Of a DNA stretch of 15,968 bases, positions 8,306 through 14,388 are shown piece by piece. The position numbers and the translations under genes were made by a program. The stretch is from Pseudomonadota bacterium (GTDB lineage: Bacteria > Myxococcota > Myxococcia > Myxococcales > Myxococcaceae), in assembly GCA_023424585.1 (NCBI GenBank), contig JAFADT010000551.1:1-15968 (forward strand). The letters run 5' to 3'. The notes beneath the pieces were generated by a model. That model was not told the DNA's origin, made no database searches, and saw nothing but the letters and a program-made list of their open reading frames with translations. Every line of letters starts with the position of its first letter. Position 1 is the first letter of the stretch.

Positions 8306-9085
8306 ATGGCAGGCAGTCGAGGGACAGCGTTGGTGACGGGCACGTCCGCGGGAATTGGCGAGGTGTACGCGCGACGCCTGGCGGCGCTCGGGTATGACCT
8401 CGTCCTGGTCGCGCGGCGCGAGGAGCGGCTGAAGGCGCTGGCGGCGGAGCTGACGGCGGCGCATGGCATCCGCGCGGAGGTGCTGCGAGCGGACCTCACG
8501 GTGCCCGCGGACCTCCAGCGGGTGGCCGGGCGCGCGGCGGGCGATGACCTCACCCTGCTCATCAACAACGCGGGCGTGGGCGGCTATGGCCCCTTCGCGG
8601 AGGTGGAGCCCGCGGCGCTGGAGGGGCTGGCGAACCTGCACATGATGGCGCCGATGCTGGCCACGCGCGCGGCGCTGCCCGGCATGCTGGCGCGAGGGAG
8701 GGGCGCGGTCATCAACGTCGCCTCCCTGCTCGCGTTCTCCGGCGCGATGCCGCCAGGTCCCCTGCCCTACCGGGCCACCTACGCGGGCGCGAAGGCGTTC
8801 CTCGTCCACTTCACGCGCACGCTCGCGGGCGAGTTGCGCGGCTCGCCGGTGGTGGCGCAGGTCGTCTGCCCTGGCATGACCTTCACCGAGTTCAACGGCG
8901 GCTATCCCGGCACCATGTCGCCCGAGGACGTCGTCACCGCGTCGCTCGTCGCGCTGGAGCGCGGGGAGACGGTCTGCGTCCCGGGGCTGGAGGCCGCGGA
9001 GGCGCTCGTGGCCCTGGAGCAGGCCGAAGCGGGGCTGCTGCGTGGGGCCACCCACAGCCTGGCCGGGCGGTACCGGGCGACCTGA
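8306..9085 (+). CDS. SDR-family NAD(P)-dependent oxidoreductase
   Basis: The 259-residue protein is a classical short-chain dehydrogenase/reductase with a Rossmann fold. The nucleotide-binding motif is TGTSAGIG (11-18), the acidic-residue DLT lies near 63-65, NNAG at 87-90, the active-site Asn110, Ser140 (INVAS) and the Tyr159-x3-Lys163 pair (YAGAK). Arg37/Arg38 after the second strand suggest a preference for NADP(H). The segment between Ser140 and Tyr159 is about five residues longer than usual (GAMPPGPLPYRAT), as in the YqjQ/DltE-like group. The substrate is not evident. ATG 8306 has an AGGAG ribosome site five bases upstream. The second aldo/keto reductase follows on the same strand after 66 bases and may be co-transcribed. 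Confidence 0.93.
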   Translation: MAGSRGTALVTGTSAGIGEVYARRLAALGYDLVLVARREERLKALAAELTAAHGIRAEVLRADLTVPADLQRVAGRAAGDDLTLLINNAGVGGYGPFAEVEPAALEGLANLHMMAPMLATRAALPGMLARGRGAVINVASLLAFSGAMPPGPLPYRATYAGAKAFLVHFTRTLAGELRGSPVVAQVVCPGMTFTEFNGGYPGTMSPEDVVTASLVALERGETVCVPGLEAAEALVALEQAEAGLLRGATHSLAGRYRAT

Positions 9086-9088
9086 GCC

Positions 9089-9108
9089 GCGGGAAACGCA
9101 TTTCCCGC
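9089..9108. promoter_or_regulatory. Inverted repeat GCGGGAAA-4-TTTCCCGC between SDR and reductase
   Basis: Two perfect eight-base arms surround CGCA, three bases after the SDR stop codon. It could be an RNA hairpin that protects or ends the SDR message (no T-tract follows), or an operator for the reductase gene whose start is 43 bases downstream. Confidence 0.45.
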
Positions 9109-9151
9109 ACATGCATCCAGTTGGGCATTCATCTGCACGGAGGAAGCACTC

Positions 9152-10030
9152 ATGAGCGGAACCTCGACGCGACCCGCGGAGAAGAGCGGCACCTTCAAGC
9201 TGGGCGGGGACCTGCCCGTCCACCGGTTGGGCTACGGCGCGATGCAGCTCACCGGCCCGGGCATCTGGGGTCCGCCCAAGGACCGGGCGGAGGCGGTGCG
9301 CGTGCTGCGCCGCGCGCTGGAGCTGGGCGTGGACTTCATCGACACGGCGGACTCCTACGGCCCCTACTACAGCGAGGAGCTCATCGCGGAGGCCCTGCAC
9401 CCCTACGCGAAGGGGGTGGTGGTGGCGACGAAGGCGGGCCTGGTGCGCACGGGGCCCAACGAGTGGCACCCGGTGGGCGCGCCCAAGTATCTGCGCCAGG
9501 AGCTGGAGATGTCGCTGCGCCGGCTGAAGCTGGAGCGCATCGACCTGTACCAGCTGCACCGCATCGACCCGAAGGTGCCGGTGGAGGAGTCGCTGGGTGA
9601 GCTGAAGGCGCTGCAGCAGGAGGGGAAGATCCGCCACATCGGCCTGTCGGAGGTGTCGGTGGCGGAGATCGAGCGGGCGCGCAAGGTGGTGGACATCGTG
9701 TCGGTGCAGAACCGCTACAACCTGACCGACCGCGTGCACGAGAAGGTGCTGGACTACTGCGAGAAGGAGAACCTGGGCTTCATCCCATGGTTCCCGCTGG
9801 CGACGGGCGGTCTGGCGAGGCCGGGGAGCACGCTCGACTCCGTGGCGAAGAAGCACCACGCGACGCCCGCGCAGATTGCCCTCGCCTGGCTGCTGGCGCG
9901 CTCGCCGGTGATGCTGCCCATCCCGGGCACGTCCTCCGTGAAGCACCTGGAGGAGAACGTCGCGGGCGCGGAGGTGAAGCTCACCCAGGACGAGCTGGCC
10001 GCCGTGGACGCGCAGGCGTCCGGGCGCTGA
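9152..10030 (+). CDS. Aldo/keto reductase, pyridoxal-reductase-like group
   Basis: The 292-residue protein has the aldo/keto reductase barrel with an intact tetrad: Asp64 and Tyr69 (FIDTADSYG), Lys94 (VATKAG) and His136 (LYQLHR). The N-terminal motif [16 protein letters not shown] (about 27-42) is characteristic of the YdbC/pyridoxine 4-dehydrogenase-like group. The cofactor-binding end is [14 protein letters not shown] (257-270). It shares only fold-level similarity with the reductase at 3319-4353, so the two are not a recent duplication. ATG 9152 has a strong GGAGGA site seven bases upstream. It is the last plus-strand gene before a convergent hairpin. Reduction of small aldehydes, possibly pyridoxal, is the family role; the actual substrate is inferred, not shown. 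Confidence 0.94.
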   Translation: MSGTSTRPAEKSGTFKLGGDLPVHRLGYGAMQLTGPGIWGPPKDRAEAVRVLRRALELGVDFIDTADSYGPYYSEELIAEALHPYAKGVVVATKAGLVRTGPNEWHPVGAPKYLRQELEMSLRRLKLERIDLYQLHRIDPKVPVEESLGELKALQQEGKIRHIGLSEVSVAEIERARKVVDIVSVQNRYNLTDRVHEKVLDYCEKENLGFIPWFPLATGGLARPGSTLDSVAKKHHATPAQIALAWLLARSPVMLPIPGTSSVKHLEENVAGAEVKLTQDELAAVDAQASGR

Positions 10031-10054
10031 ACCATCACCTGGCTTCTCGCTTGA

Positions 10055-10088
10055 AGCACCCCATCGGCTCGTGGACGGATGGGGTGCT
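10055..10088. terminator. Hairpin between convergent genes, probable two-way terminator
   Basis: An 11-base perfect inverted repeat (10055-10065 with 10078-10088) encloses a 12-base loop, centred in the 67-base gap between the aldo/keto reductase and the ASCH gene. No T-tract follows on either strand, so it is a weak intrinsic terminator but is well placed to separate the two convergent transcripts. Confidence 0.5.
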
Positions 10089-10097
10089 CGTGGAACT

Positions 10098-10535
10098 TCA
10101 GGTGGCGAGCGTCCGCCGGACGCGAATCTTCGTGAACGCGTACTCGCTCAGGTAGGCATAACTCTGAGGCGCGCGCAGCTCTGGAGAAATGTCCCCCAGC
10201 GGGAAGGGCCTCGCGAAGACGTGGACCTTTCCCACCTGGATCGCGACGCCGCCCTCGCATCGCGAGAAGTACCGGTCGTAGTCCTCCTTCAGGATGGCTC
10301 CCACTCGCGAGTAGCGGCGCCAGAGTTGCTCGGGAGGAGCCTCGTCGATTCCAGCGATGTCGAAGAAGCCGACGACCTGCTTCACCGGGCTGGAGGAGTA
10401 GACGACGACGTGTGAGACCTCCCGGCGGAAGGCGCGCTTGCGGAACTCAACGCGCTTGCTTCCCTCCAGGATGGGCGTTGCGTACCGGGGTTGGATGGGC
10501 AGCAGGACTACAGCCCGAGCCGCTGGCGAAGCCAT
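10098..10535 (-). CDS. Small ASCH-domain (PUA-like) protein
   Basis: The 145-residue product is almost entirely one ASCH domain. It shows the family motif G-x-K-x-x-E-x-R as GSKRVEFR (25-32), preceded by LLPIQPRYATPILEG and followed by VVVYSSSPVKQVVGFFDI, a typical PUA-like beta core. ASCH domains bind RNA or modified nucleotides; one member, E. coli YqfB, hydrolyses N4-acetylcytidine, and its catalytic lysine corresponds to Lys27 here, whereas Glu30 stands where YqfB has threonine. The gene begins 28 bases before the end of the PIN-GNAT gene, with a GGAGG ribosome site (10542-10546) six bases before the ATG, so translation is coupled. GC content is lower than in flanking genes, which suggests transfer. 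The exact reaction, if any, is unknown. Confidence 0.85.
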   Translation of the reverse strand: MASPAARAVVLLPIQPRYATPILEGSKRVEFRKRAFRREVSHVVVYSSSPVKQVVGFFDIAGIDEAPPEQLWRRYSRVGAILKEDYDRYFSRCEGGVAIQVGKVHVFARPFPLGDISPELRAPQSYAYLSEYAFTKIRVRRTLAT

Positions 10536-11959
10536 TCGCGCCCTCCCTGCTGCACCGTGGTGATGGACTGCGGAGGGCCGTTGAGCACTCCATGGCGACC
10601 GAGATCACCCAGAGGAATGGGCTCCTTCAGGATGGCCGCTTGTCGGAAGAGGATGGCGAGCACTTCGCCATTCGAGCACAGTGCCTGAATGTCGCGAAGG
10701 GAGAAGACCGTCCGTTTCCCCACCGTGGCGGCGATCTCATCAACATCGCTGGACACCAGCGTCTGCTCCGCGACGCCCGCGACCGTCACAGCCTTCCGGG
10801 AATGGCTCAGGTAGAAGAGCAAGGCCGCACCGGGCTCTATCTGCCGGATCAATGCCCGGCACAGGTACGCCTTGCGCAAGCCGTTCCCAAAGGGATGGAT
10901 ACCGGGCTCCAGTGACAACTGTGAATCAGCGTCCGGGAAGAGCAGGTGATGGAACCGGGGCTCGATGGGGATGATGAAGGACGGTACGTCGAACCTCATC
11001 GCGGGAGGTCCATGGCGCACGTGGAAGTCGAGTGGCGCCAGGGCTTCGGACGTGCCCTCTACTCTCATCCGCTTGACGAGGACGAGTTCACCTGACTCGG
11101 TCCGCTCTTCTACCTGGAAACCGAAGTCCTCGAACACGGCAATCAGCGCGCCCTGCCGCTCATAGGCCGTCACGTAGACGAACACGTGCCCGTTCTTCGA
11201 GACGTGCTCGAAGACGCTCTTGAGCAGAAGCTCGCCCAAGCGTCGTCCCTGATGCTCGGGTGCAACTTTGAACGTACAGAGCTTCAGGGTACGTCCCTTG
11301 AAGTCCAGGACGCCATCCTCCTCCTTGATGAGGCACAGCGCGGCCAGATGCCGCCCCTGCCCCCGCACCACCCAGCATCGCCGGTGTTCCATCTGGCATC
11401 TGCGGAACCATGTGTCGAATGGGGGGTAGTCTCCTCGGAGGCTGTCGAAGAAAGGATCGTCCGCGTCGACGTCATGCGCGAACGTGAACTCCACTGCGGG
11501 GGGAGGCCGGGTGAACTGTTCCCGCAAGCTCTGCAACATCGCGAGGGCTTCGCCGACTGTGACAACGCGTTCCTTCAGCCCGATGCGCTTCGCCTTCCGG
11601 TGGATGCGGAGGTCTTCAGTCACCAGGACACCTGCGGCGTTGGAGCGCACGGCCGCGAGCAACTGGTGGTCCACCCAGTCGTTCGAGTGGAGTTCAGGAC
11701 TCCCCAGGATTTCGTTCCAGTTGGCGGGAACGGGGGGCGGCGCGGGAAGTGGGAGGTATTTTCCGAGCAACAACTCACGAAGCTGGCGTCGCCCTTCATC
11801 GCGGTCGCGCTCGACATCTACCTTCATGGCTGGATGGATGAAGAGTTGATAACCTGCCTCTTCAATGGCTCGCACCAGTCGGGTTGCGGGTTCCGTCAAC
11901 GCCTCGACCTGCTCGGGCGACGTGGGCTCCAGCGGAATCAAGACATTCGTGTCGATCAA
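10508..11959 (-). CDS. PIN - GNAT - PUA-like three-domain protein
   Basis: The 483-residue protein combines three domains. Residues 1-145 form a PIN nuclease domain: Asp3 (IDTNVLI), Asp97 (NDWVDHQLL) and Asp116 (LVTEDLRIHR) match metal-binding positions. Residues about 150-300 form a GNAT acetyltransferase with the acetyl-CoA loop VAPEHQGRRLGELLL (232-246) and the late motif FEDFGF (276-281); Arg240 replaces the usual central glycine. Residues about 325-475 form a PUA-like domain (KAYLCRALIRQIEPGAALLFY, then VTVAGVAEQ), related to ASCH/EVE folds. PIN domains usually cut RNA, and PUA-like domains bind it. The downstream ASCH gene overlaps by 28 bases. No ATG or GTG is available: the frame opens with TTG (11957-11959) with only a distant GAGGGGG as ribosome site. 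Sampled lines are 52-62 % GC, well below neighbours. The biological role is not known; see findings. Confidence 0.8.
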   Translation of the reverse strand: MIDTNVLIPLEPTSPEQVEALTEPATRLVRAIEEAGYQLFIHPAMKVDVERDRDEGRRQLRELLLGKYLPLPAPPPVPANWNEILGSPELHSNDWVDHQLLAAVRSNAAGVLVTEDLRIHRKAKRIGLKERVVTVGEALAMLQSLREQFTRPPPAVEFTFAHDVDADDPFFDSLRGDYPPFDTWFRRCQMEHRRCWVVRGQGRHLAALCLIKEEDGVLDFKGRTLKLCTFKVAPEHQGRRLGELLLKSVFEHVSKNGHVFVYVTAYERQGALIAVFEDFGFQVEERTESGELVLVKRMRVEGTSEALAPLDFHVRHGPPAMRFDVPSFIIPIEPRFHHLLFPDADSQLSLEPGIHPFGNGLRKAYLCRALIRQIEPGAALLFYLSHSRKAVTVAGVAEQTLVSSDVDEIAATVGKRTVFSLRDIQALCSNGEVLAILFRQAAILKEPIPLGDLGRHGVLNGPPQSITTVQQGGREWLRQRLGL

Positions 11960-11995
11960 GAGCTTCGTGACATCCCCCTCACTGCTGTCATGAGG

Positions 11996-12014
11996 CGTGA
12001 AGACTACTCACGCG
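11996..12014. promoter_or_regulatory. Inverted repeat GCGTGA-7-TCACGC upstream of the PIN-GNAT gene
   Basis: Perfect six-base arms separated by seven bases lie in the 66-base gap between the TetR gene and the PIN-GNAT gene, 37 bases before the TTG start. It may be an operator of the two-gene unit or a weak terminator for the TetR gene; no T-tract is present. Confidence 0.4.
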
Positions 12015-12025
12015 TCTGACACTCG

Positions 12026-12622
12026 TCACCTCCGCTTCACGTAGCGCAGGAGGAGCGTTACCAGCTCCTCCTGGAGCAGCCCCTGGGACAGGGACTCGGG
12101 GCGCTCCACCACCGCGCGGTGGATGACCGCGTGGGACACGGTGTCGATGAGCCACAGCGCCAGCTCCGGGTCCGGCACGTCCGTGCGAAACTGGCGCAGG
12201 GCCTCCAGCATGGGCGCGTCCTCCGAGTCCCACTTCCTCGCCGGACGCGCGGGCAGCTCCTCCGTCAATGCGTGGTGCAGCTTCGGATTCACCGCGTGCG
12301 CCGCGAAGCCCAGCGCCACCAATGTCCGGATGAGCTCCTCCAACGTGTCGAACTTCCGCGTCGCCAGCACCTCTCGCGCGGCGGCGCGCTGCTCCTTCAC
12401 GTGCCGGCGCGACACCTCCGCCAACAGCGCCTCCTTGTTGGGGAAGAACTGGTACAGCGATGCCACGTTGACGCCTGCCCGCTCCGCGATGCGGTTCGTC
12501 GTCAGCTTCGCGGAGCCATCCCGCACCAGAACGTCAGCAGTCGCCTGGACCAACGCGTCCACCGTGGCTCGCGAGCGCTCCTGCGTGGGCAACTTCCGAG
12601 GGGAAAGCTTCGCGCGCGGCAT
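12026..12622 (-). CDS. TetR/AcrR-family transcriptional regulator
   Basis: The 198-residue protein has an N-terminal TetR helix-turn-helix (about 14-62): QERSRATVDALVQATADVL, then TTNRIAERAGVNVASLYQFF, the classic recognition helix, followed by NKEALL. The rest is a helical ligand-binding and dimerisation domain that cannot be assigned to a subgroup. ATG 12620-12622 is preferred because an AGGAG site lies six bases upstream; the frame is open further up but that part covers the promoter region and has no family similarity. It is divergent from the FAD monooxygenase gene 106 bases away, the usual arrangement in which the regulator represses both itself and the enzyme until a substrate-like ligand binds. 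It also precedes the PIN-GNAT gene on the same strand by 66 bases, so readthrough is possible. Confidence 0.93.
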   Translation of the reverse strand: MPRAKLSPRKLPTQERSRATVDALVQATADVLVRDGSAKLTTNRIAERAGVNVASLYQFFPNKEALLAEVSRRHVKEQRAAAREVLATRKFDTLEELIRTLVALGFAAHAVNPKLHHALTEELPARPARKWDSEDAPMLEALRQFRTDVPDPELALWLIDTVSHAVIHRAVVERPESLSQGLLQEELVTLLLRYVKRR

Positions 12623-12651
12623 GCCGGGCTCCTGGGACGGGAACGCAAGCT

Positions 12652-12682
12652 GACAACATAAGCACTCCCTTACATTCTTGTC
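12652..12682. promoter_or_regulatory. Candidate operator/promoter between TetR and monooxygenase genes
   Basis: This is the AT-richest part of the 106-base divergent gap. It contains the nested inverted repeats GACAA/TTGTC (12652-12656, 12678-12682) and TAAG/CTTA (12659-12662, 12669-12672), offset from each other. CTGACA (12650-12655) and TACATT (12671-12676) resemble -35 and -10 hexamers for the monooxygenase, but the 15-base spacing is short. Confidence 0.35.
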
Positions 12683-12728
12683 TCCGTCGCTCCCGGGCCA
12701 CCAGCGCCCCCGCGACAGGAGACCCTCC

Positions 12729-14333
12729 ATGTCCCATGCCTTCCTGCCGGTGCTCGTCATCGGCGCCGGCCCCACCGGCCTGACGCTCGCTTGCGACCTC
12801 GCCCGTCGGGGCATCCGCGTTCGCATCGTGGACGCGGCTCCACGCCCCTTCCCCGGCTCTCGTGGCAAGGGGCTCTCGCCTCGCACGCTGGAGGTGCTGG
12901 ACGACCTGGGCGTGCTGGAGGCCGTGCTCGCCGCGGGCAGTGCCTATCCCCGCCTCCACCTCCACTGGCGACGCTTCGTCGTGGGGCGCTGGACCATGAT
13001 GCCCCCCCGCGCCTCGACCCCGGACGTGCCCCACGCCAATCCCTGGCTCGTGCCCCAGGCCCGCACCGAGGGCATCCTGCGCGAACGGCTGGCGTCGCTG
13101 GGCGTCACGGTGGAGTTCGGCACCACCCTCACCGGCTTCACCCAGGACGACACCTGCGTCACCGCCACCCTCACCCGTGACGGCGTGGAGGAGGCGGTCC
13201 GTGTGGAGTACCTCGTCGGCGCGGATGGCGGGCACAGCCGCGTGCGCAAGGAGCTGGGCCTGACCTTCCACGGCGTCACCCTCGAAGAGGAGCGCATGGT
13301 CGTGGGCGACGTGCGCGTGGACGGCCTGGAGCGCACGCACTGGCACGTGTGGCCCTTCGCGAAGGGCGGCATGGTGGCGCTGTGCCCGCTGCCCGGCACG
13401 GACCGCTTCCAGCTCGCCCTCCAGGTGAAGCCCGGCGACCCCCTCCCGGAGCTCACCGAGGCCGCGCTCCACCAGCGCCTCCAGGAAGGCGCCCGCCCTG
13501 GCGCGAGGCTGCGCCTGCACGACGCAAGCTGGCTGTCGGTGTATCGCCCCAACGTGCGCATGGCGAATCGCTACCGCGTGGGCCGCGTCTTCATCGCCGG
13601 CGACGCCGCGCACGTGCACCCGCCCACCGGAGGCCAGGGGCTCAACACCGGCGTGCAGGACGCCTACAACCTGGGCTGGAAGCTGGGCCACGTGCTCCAG
13701 GGCGCGGCCCCCGCCCTGCTCGACACCTACGAGGCGGAGCGGTTGCCCATCGCGGCGTGGGTGCTGGGGCTGTCCTCGAAGCTGTTCGACGGCATGCGAC
13801 AGGGGCGCATGAAGGCCATGCGCCGCGGCGACGAGCTGCTACAGCTGGGCTTGAGCTATCGCGGCGGCCCGCTCGCGCCGGAGGTCCCCGGCGATACGGC
13901 CCGCGTGCAGGCGGGAGACCGCGCCCCGGACGCGCCCTGCGTGGATGCTCACGGCAAACCTGTCCGACTGTCGGACAGGTTTCGCGGCCCCCACTGGACG
14001 CTGCTCGCCTTTGGACCCGTGCACTCGGAGGTCGAGGCGTGGGCCCGCGACTCCGTGCGCGTCGTCCACGTCCTCGGCAAGGGCGCGGCCCCCCTCTCCG
14101 ACGCCATGCTCGACGTGGATGGCCACGCGCACCGCGCCTACGACGTGGCTCCGGGCAGAACCGCGCTCATCCTGGTGCGCCCGGACGGCTACGTGGGACA
14201 CGCGTCCCGGCCCGGCAACCTCGCGGCGCTGACGGCGTTCCTCACGCCGCTCCTGCCTCGCGCCCACGCCCGGCCCCCCTCCGCGCACGCGGAGGCCGCG
14301 CCAGACGTCACCGCCAGGCGCCCCACCGTGTAG
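12729..14333 (+). CDS. FAD-dependent aromatic monooxygenase (PheA/TfdB type)
   Basis: The 534-residue enzyme is a group A flavoprotein hydroxylase. It shows the FAD-binding GAGPTG (12-17), the NADPH/FAD DG motif VGADGGHSRVRKELG (163-177), and the GD motif RVFIAGDAAHVHPPTGGQG (286-304) followed by LNTGVQDAYNLGWKL. The C-terminal 130 residues, from GDRAPDAPCVD at about 396, form the thioredoxin-like domain found in phenol, 2,4-dichlorophenol and pentachlorophenol hydroxylases and in polyketide-tailoring enzymes such as RdmE. The enzyme would hydroxylate an aromatic substrate with O2 and NADPH in the cytoplasm; which one is unknown. ATG 12729 follows AGGAGA (12717-12722) by six bases. The divergent TetR gene is the likely repressor. 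A perfect 27-base palindrome lies within the thioredoxin-like part at 13956-13982. Confidence 0.94.
   Translation: MSHAFLPVLVIGAGPTGLTLACDLARRGIRVRIVDAAPRPFPGSRGKGLSPRTLEVLDDLGVLEAVLAAGSAYPRLHLHWRRFVVGRWTMMPPRASTPDVPHANPWLVPQARTEGILRERLASLGVTVEFGTTLTGFTQDDTCVTATLTRDGVEEAVRVEYLVGADGGHSRVRKELGLTFHGVTLEEERMVVGDVRVDGLERTHWHVWPFAKGGMVALCPLPGTDRFQLALQVKPGDPLPELTEAALHQRLQEGARPGARLRLHDASWLSVYRPNVRMANRYRVGRVFIAGDAAHVHPPTGGQGLNTGVQDAYNLGWKLGHVLQGAAPALLDTYEAERLPIAAWVLGLSSKLFDGMRQGRMKAMRRGDELLQLGLSYRGGPLAPEVPGDTARVQAGDRAPDAPCVDAHGKPVRLSDRFRGPHWTLLAFGPVHSEVEAWARDSVRVVHVLGKGAAPLSDAMLDVDGHAHRAYDVAPGRTALILVRPDGYVGHASRPGNLAALTAFLTPLLPRAHARPPSAHAEAAPDVTARRPTV
13956..13982. repeat. 27-bp perfect palindrome inside the monooxygenase gene
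   Basis: The left arm AAACCTGTCCGAC (13956-13968) and its exact reverse complement (13970-13982) flank a single T. As RNA it forms a 12-base-pair stem with a three-base CTG loop. It encodes KPVRLSDRF, a segment compatible with the thioredoxin-like domain, so the reading frame is kept. Confidence 0.9.
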
Positions 14334-14347
14334 AGGGCGGCACGCCG

Positions 14348-14375
14348 CCGGGCTTCGCATTTGCACGAAGCCCGG
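14348..14375 (+). terminator. Hairpin between monooxygenase and spondin lipoprotein genes
   Basis: A perfect ten-base stem (14348-14357 with 14366-14375) carries an eight-base loop. There is no T-tract, so it is not a classical terminator. Its 3' arm overlaps the first two bases of the GGGGAGA ribosome site (14374-14380) of the next gene, so it could instead influence translation of that gene. Confidence 0.45.
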
Positions 14376-14388
14376 GGAGACTCCTCCC

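Noticed and set aside
8189..9946. Long minus-strand frame opposite the SDR and second aldo/keto reductase
   Set aside because: It is antisense to two genes with complete catalytic motifs and has a repetitive Arg/Gln/His composition.
10055..10088. Convergent-gap hairpin considered as an integration site bordering the low-GC segment
   Set aside because: No matching repeat was seen at the other end near 11960-12025, and there is no integrase or tRNA nearby.
11186..12019. Plus-strand frame opposite the PIN-GNAT gene
   Set aside because: The PIN, GNAT and PUA-like motifs are all on the minus strand, and this frame has no recognisable domain or ribosome site.
12534..13691. Minus-strand frame opposite the monooxygenase
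   Set aside because: It covers the divergent promoter and is antisense to clear FAD-binding motifs; a shadow frame.
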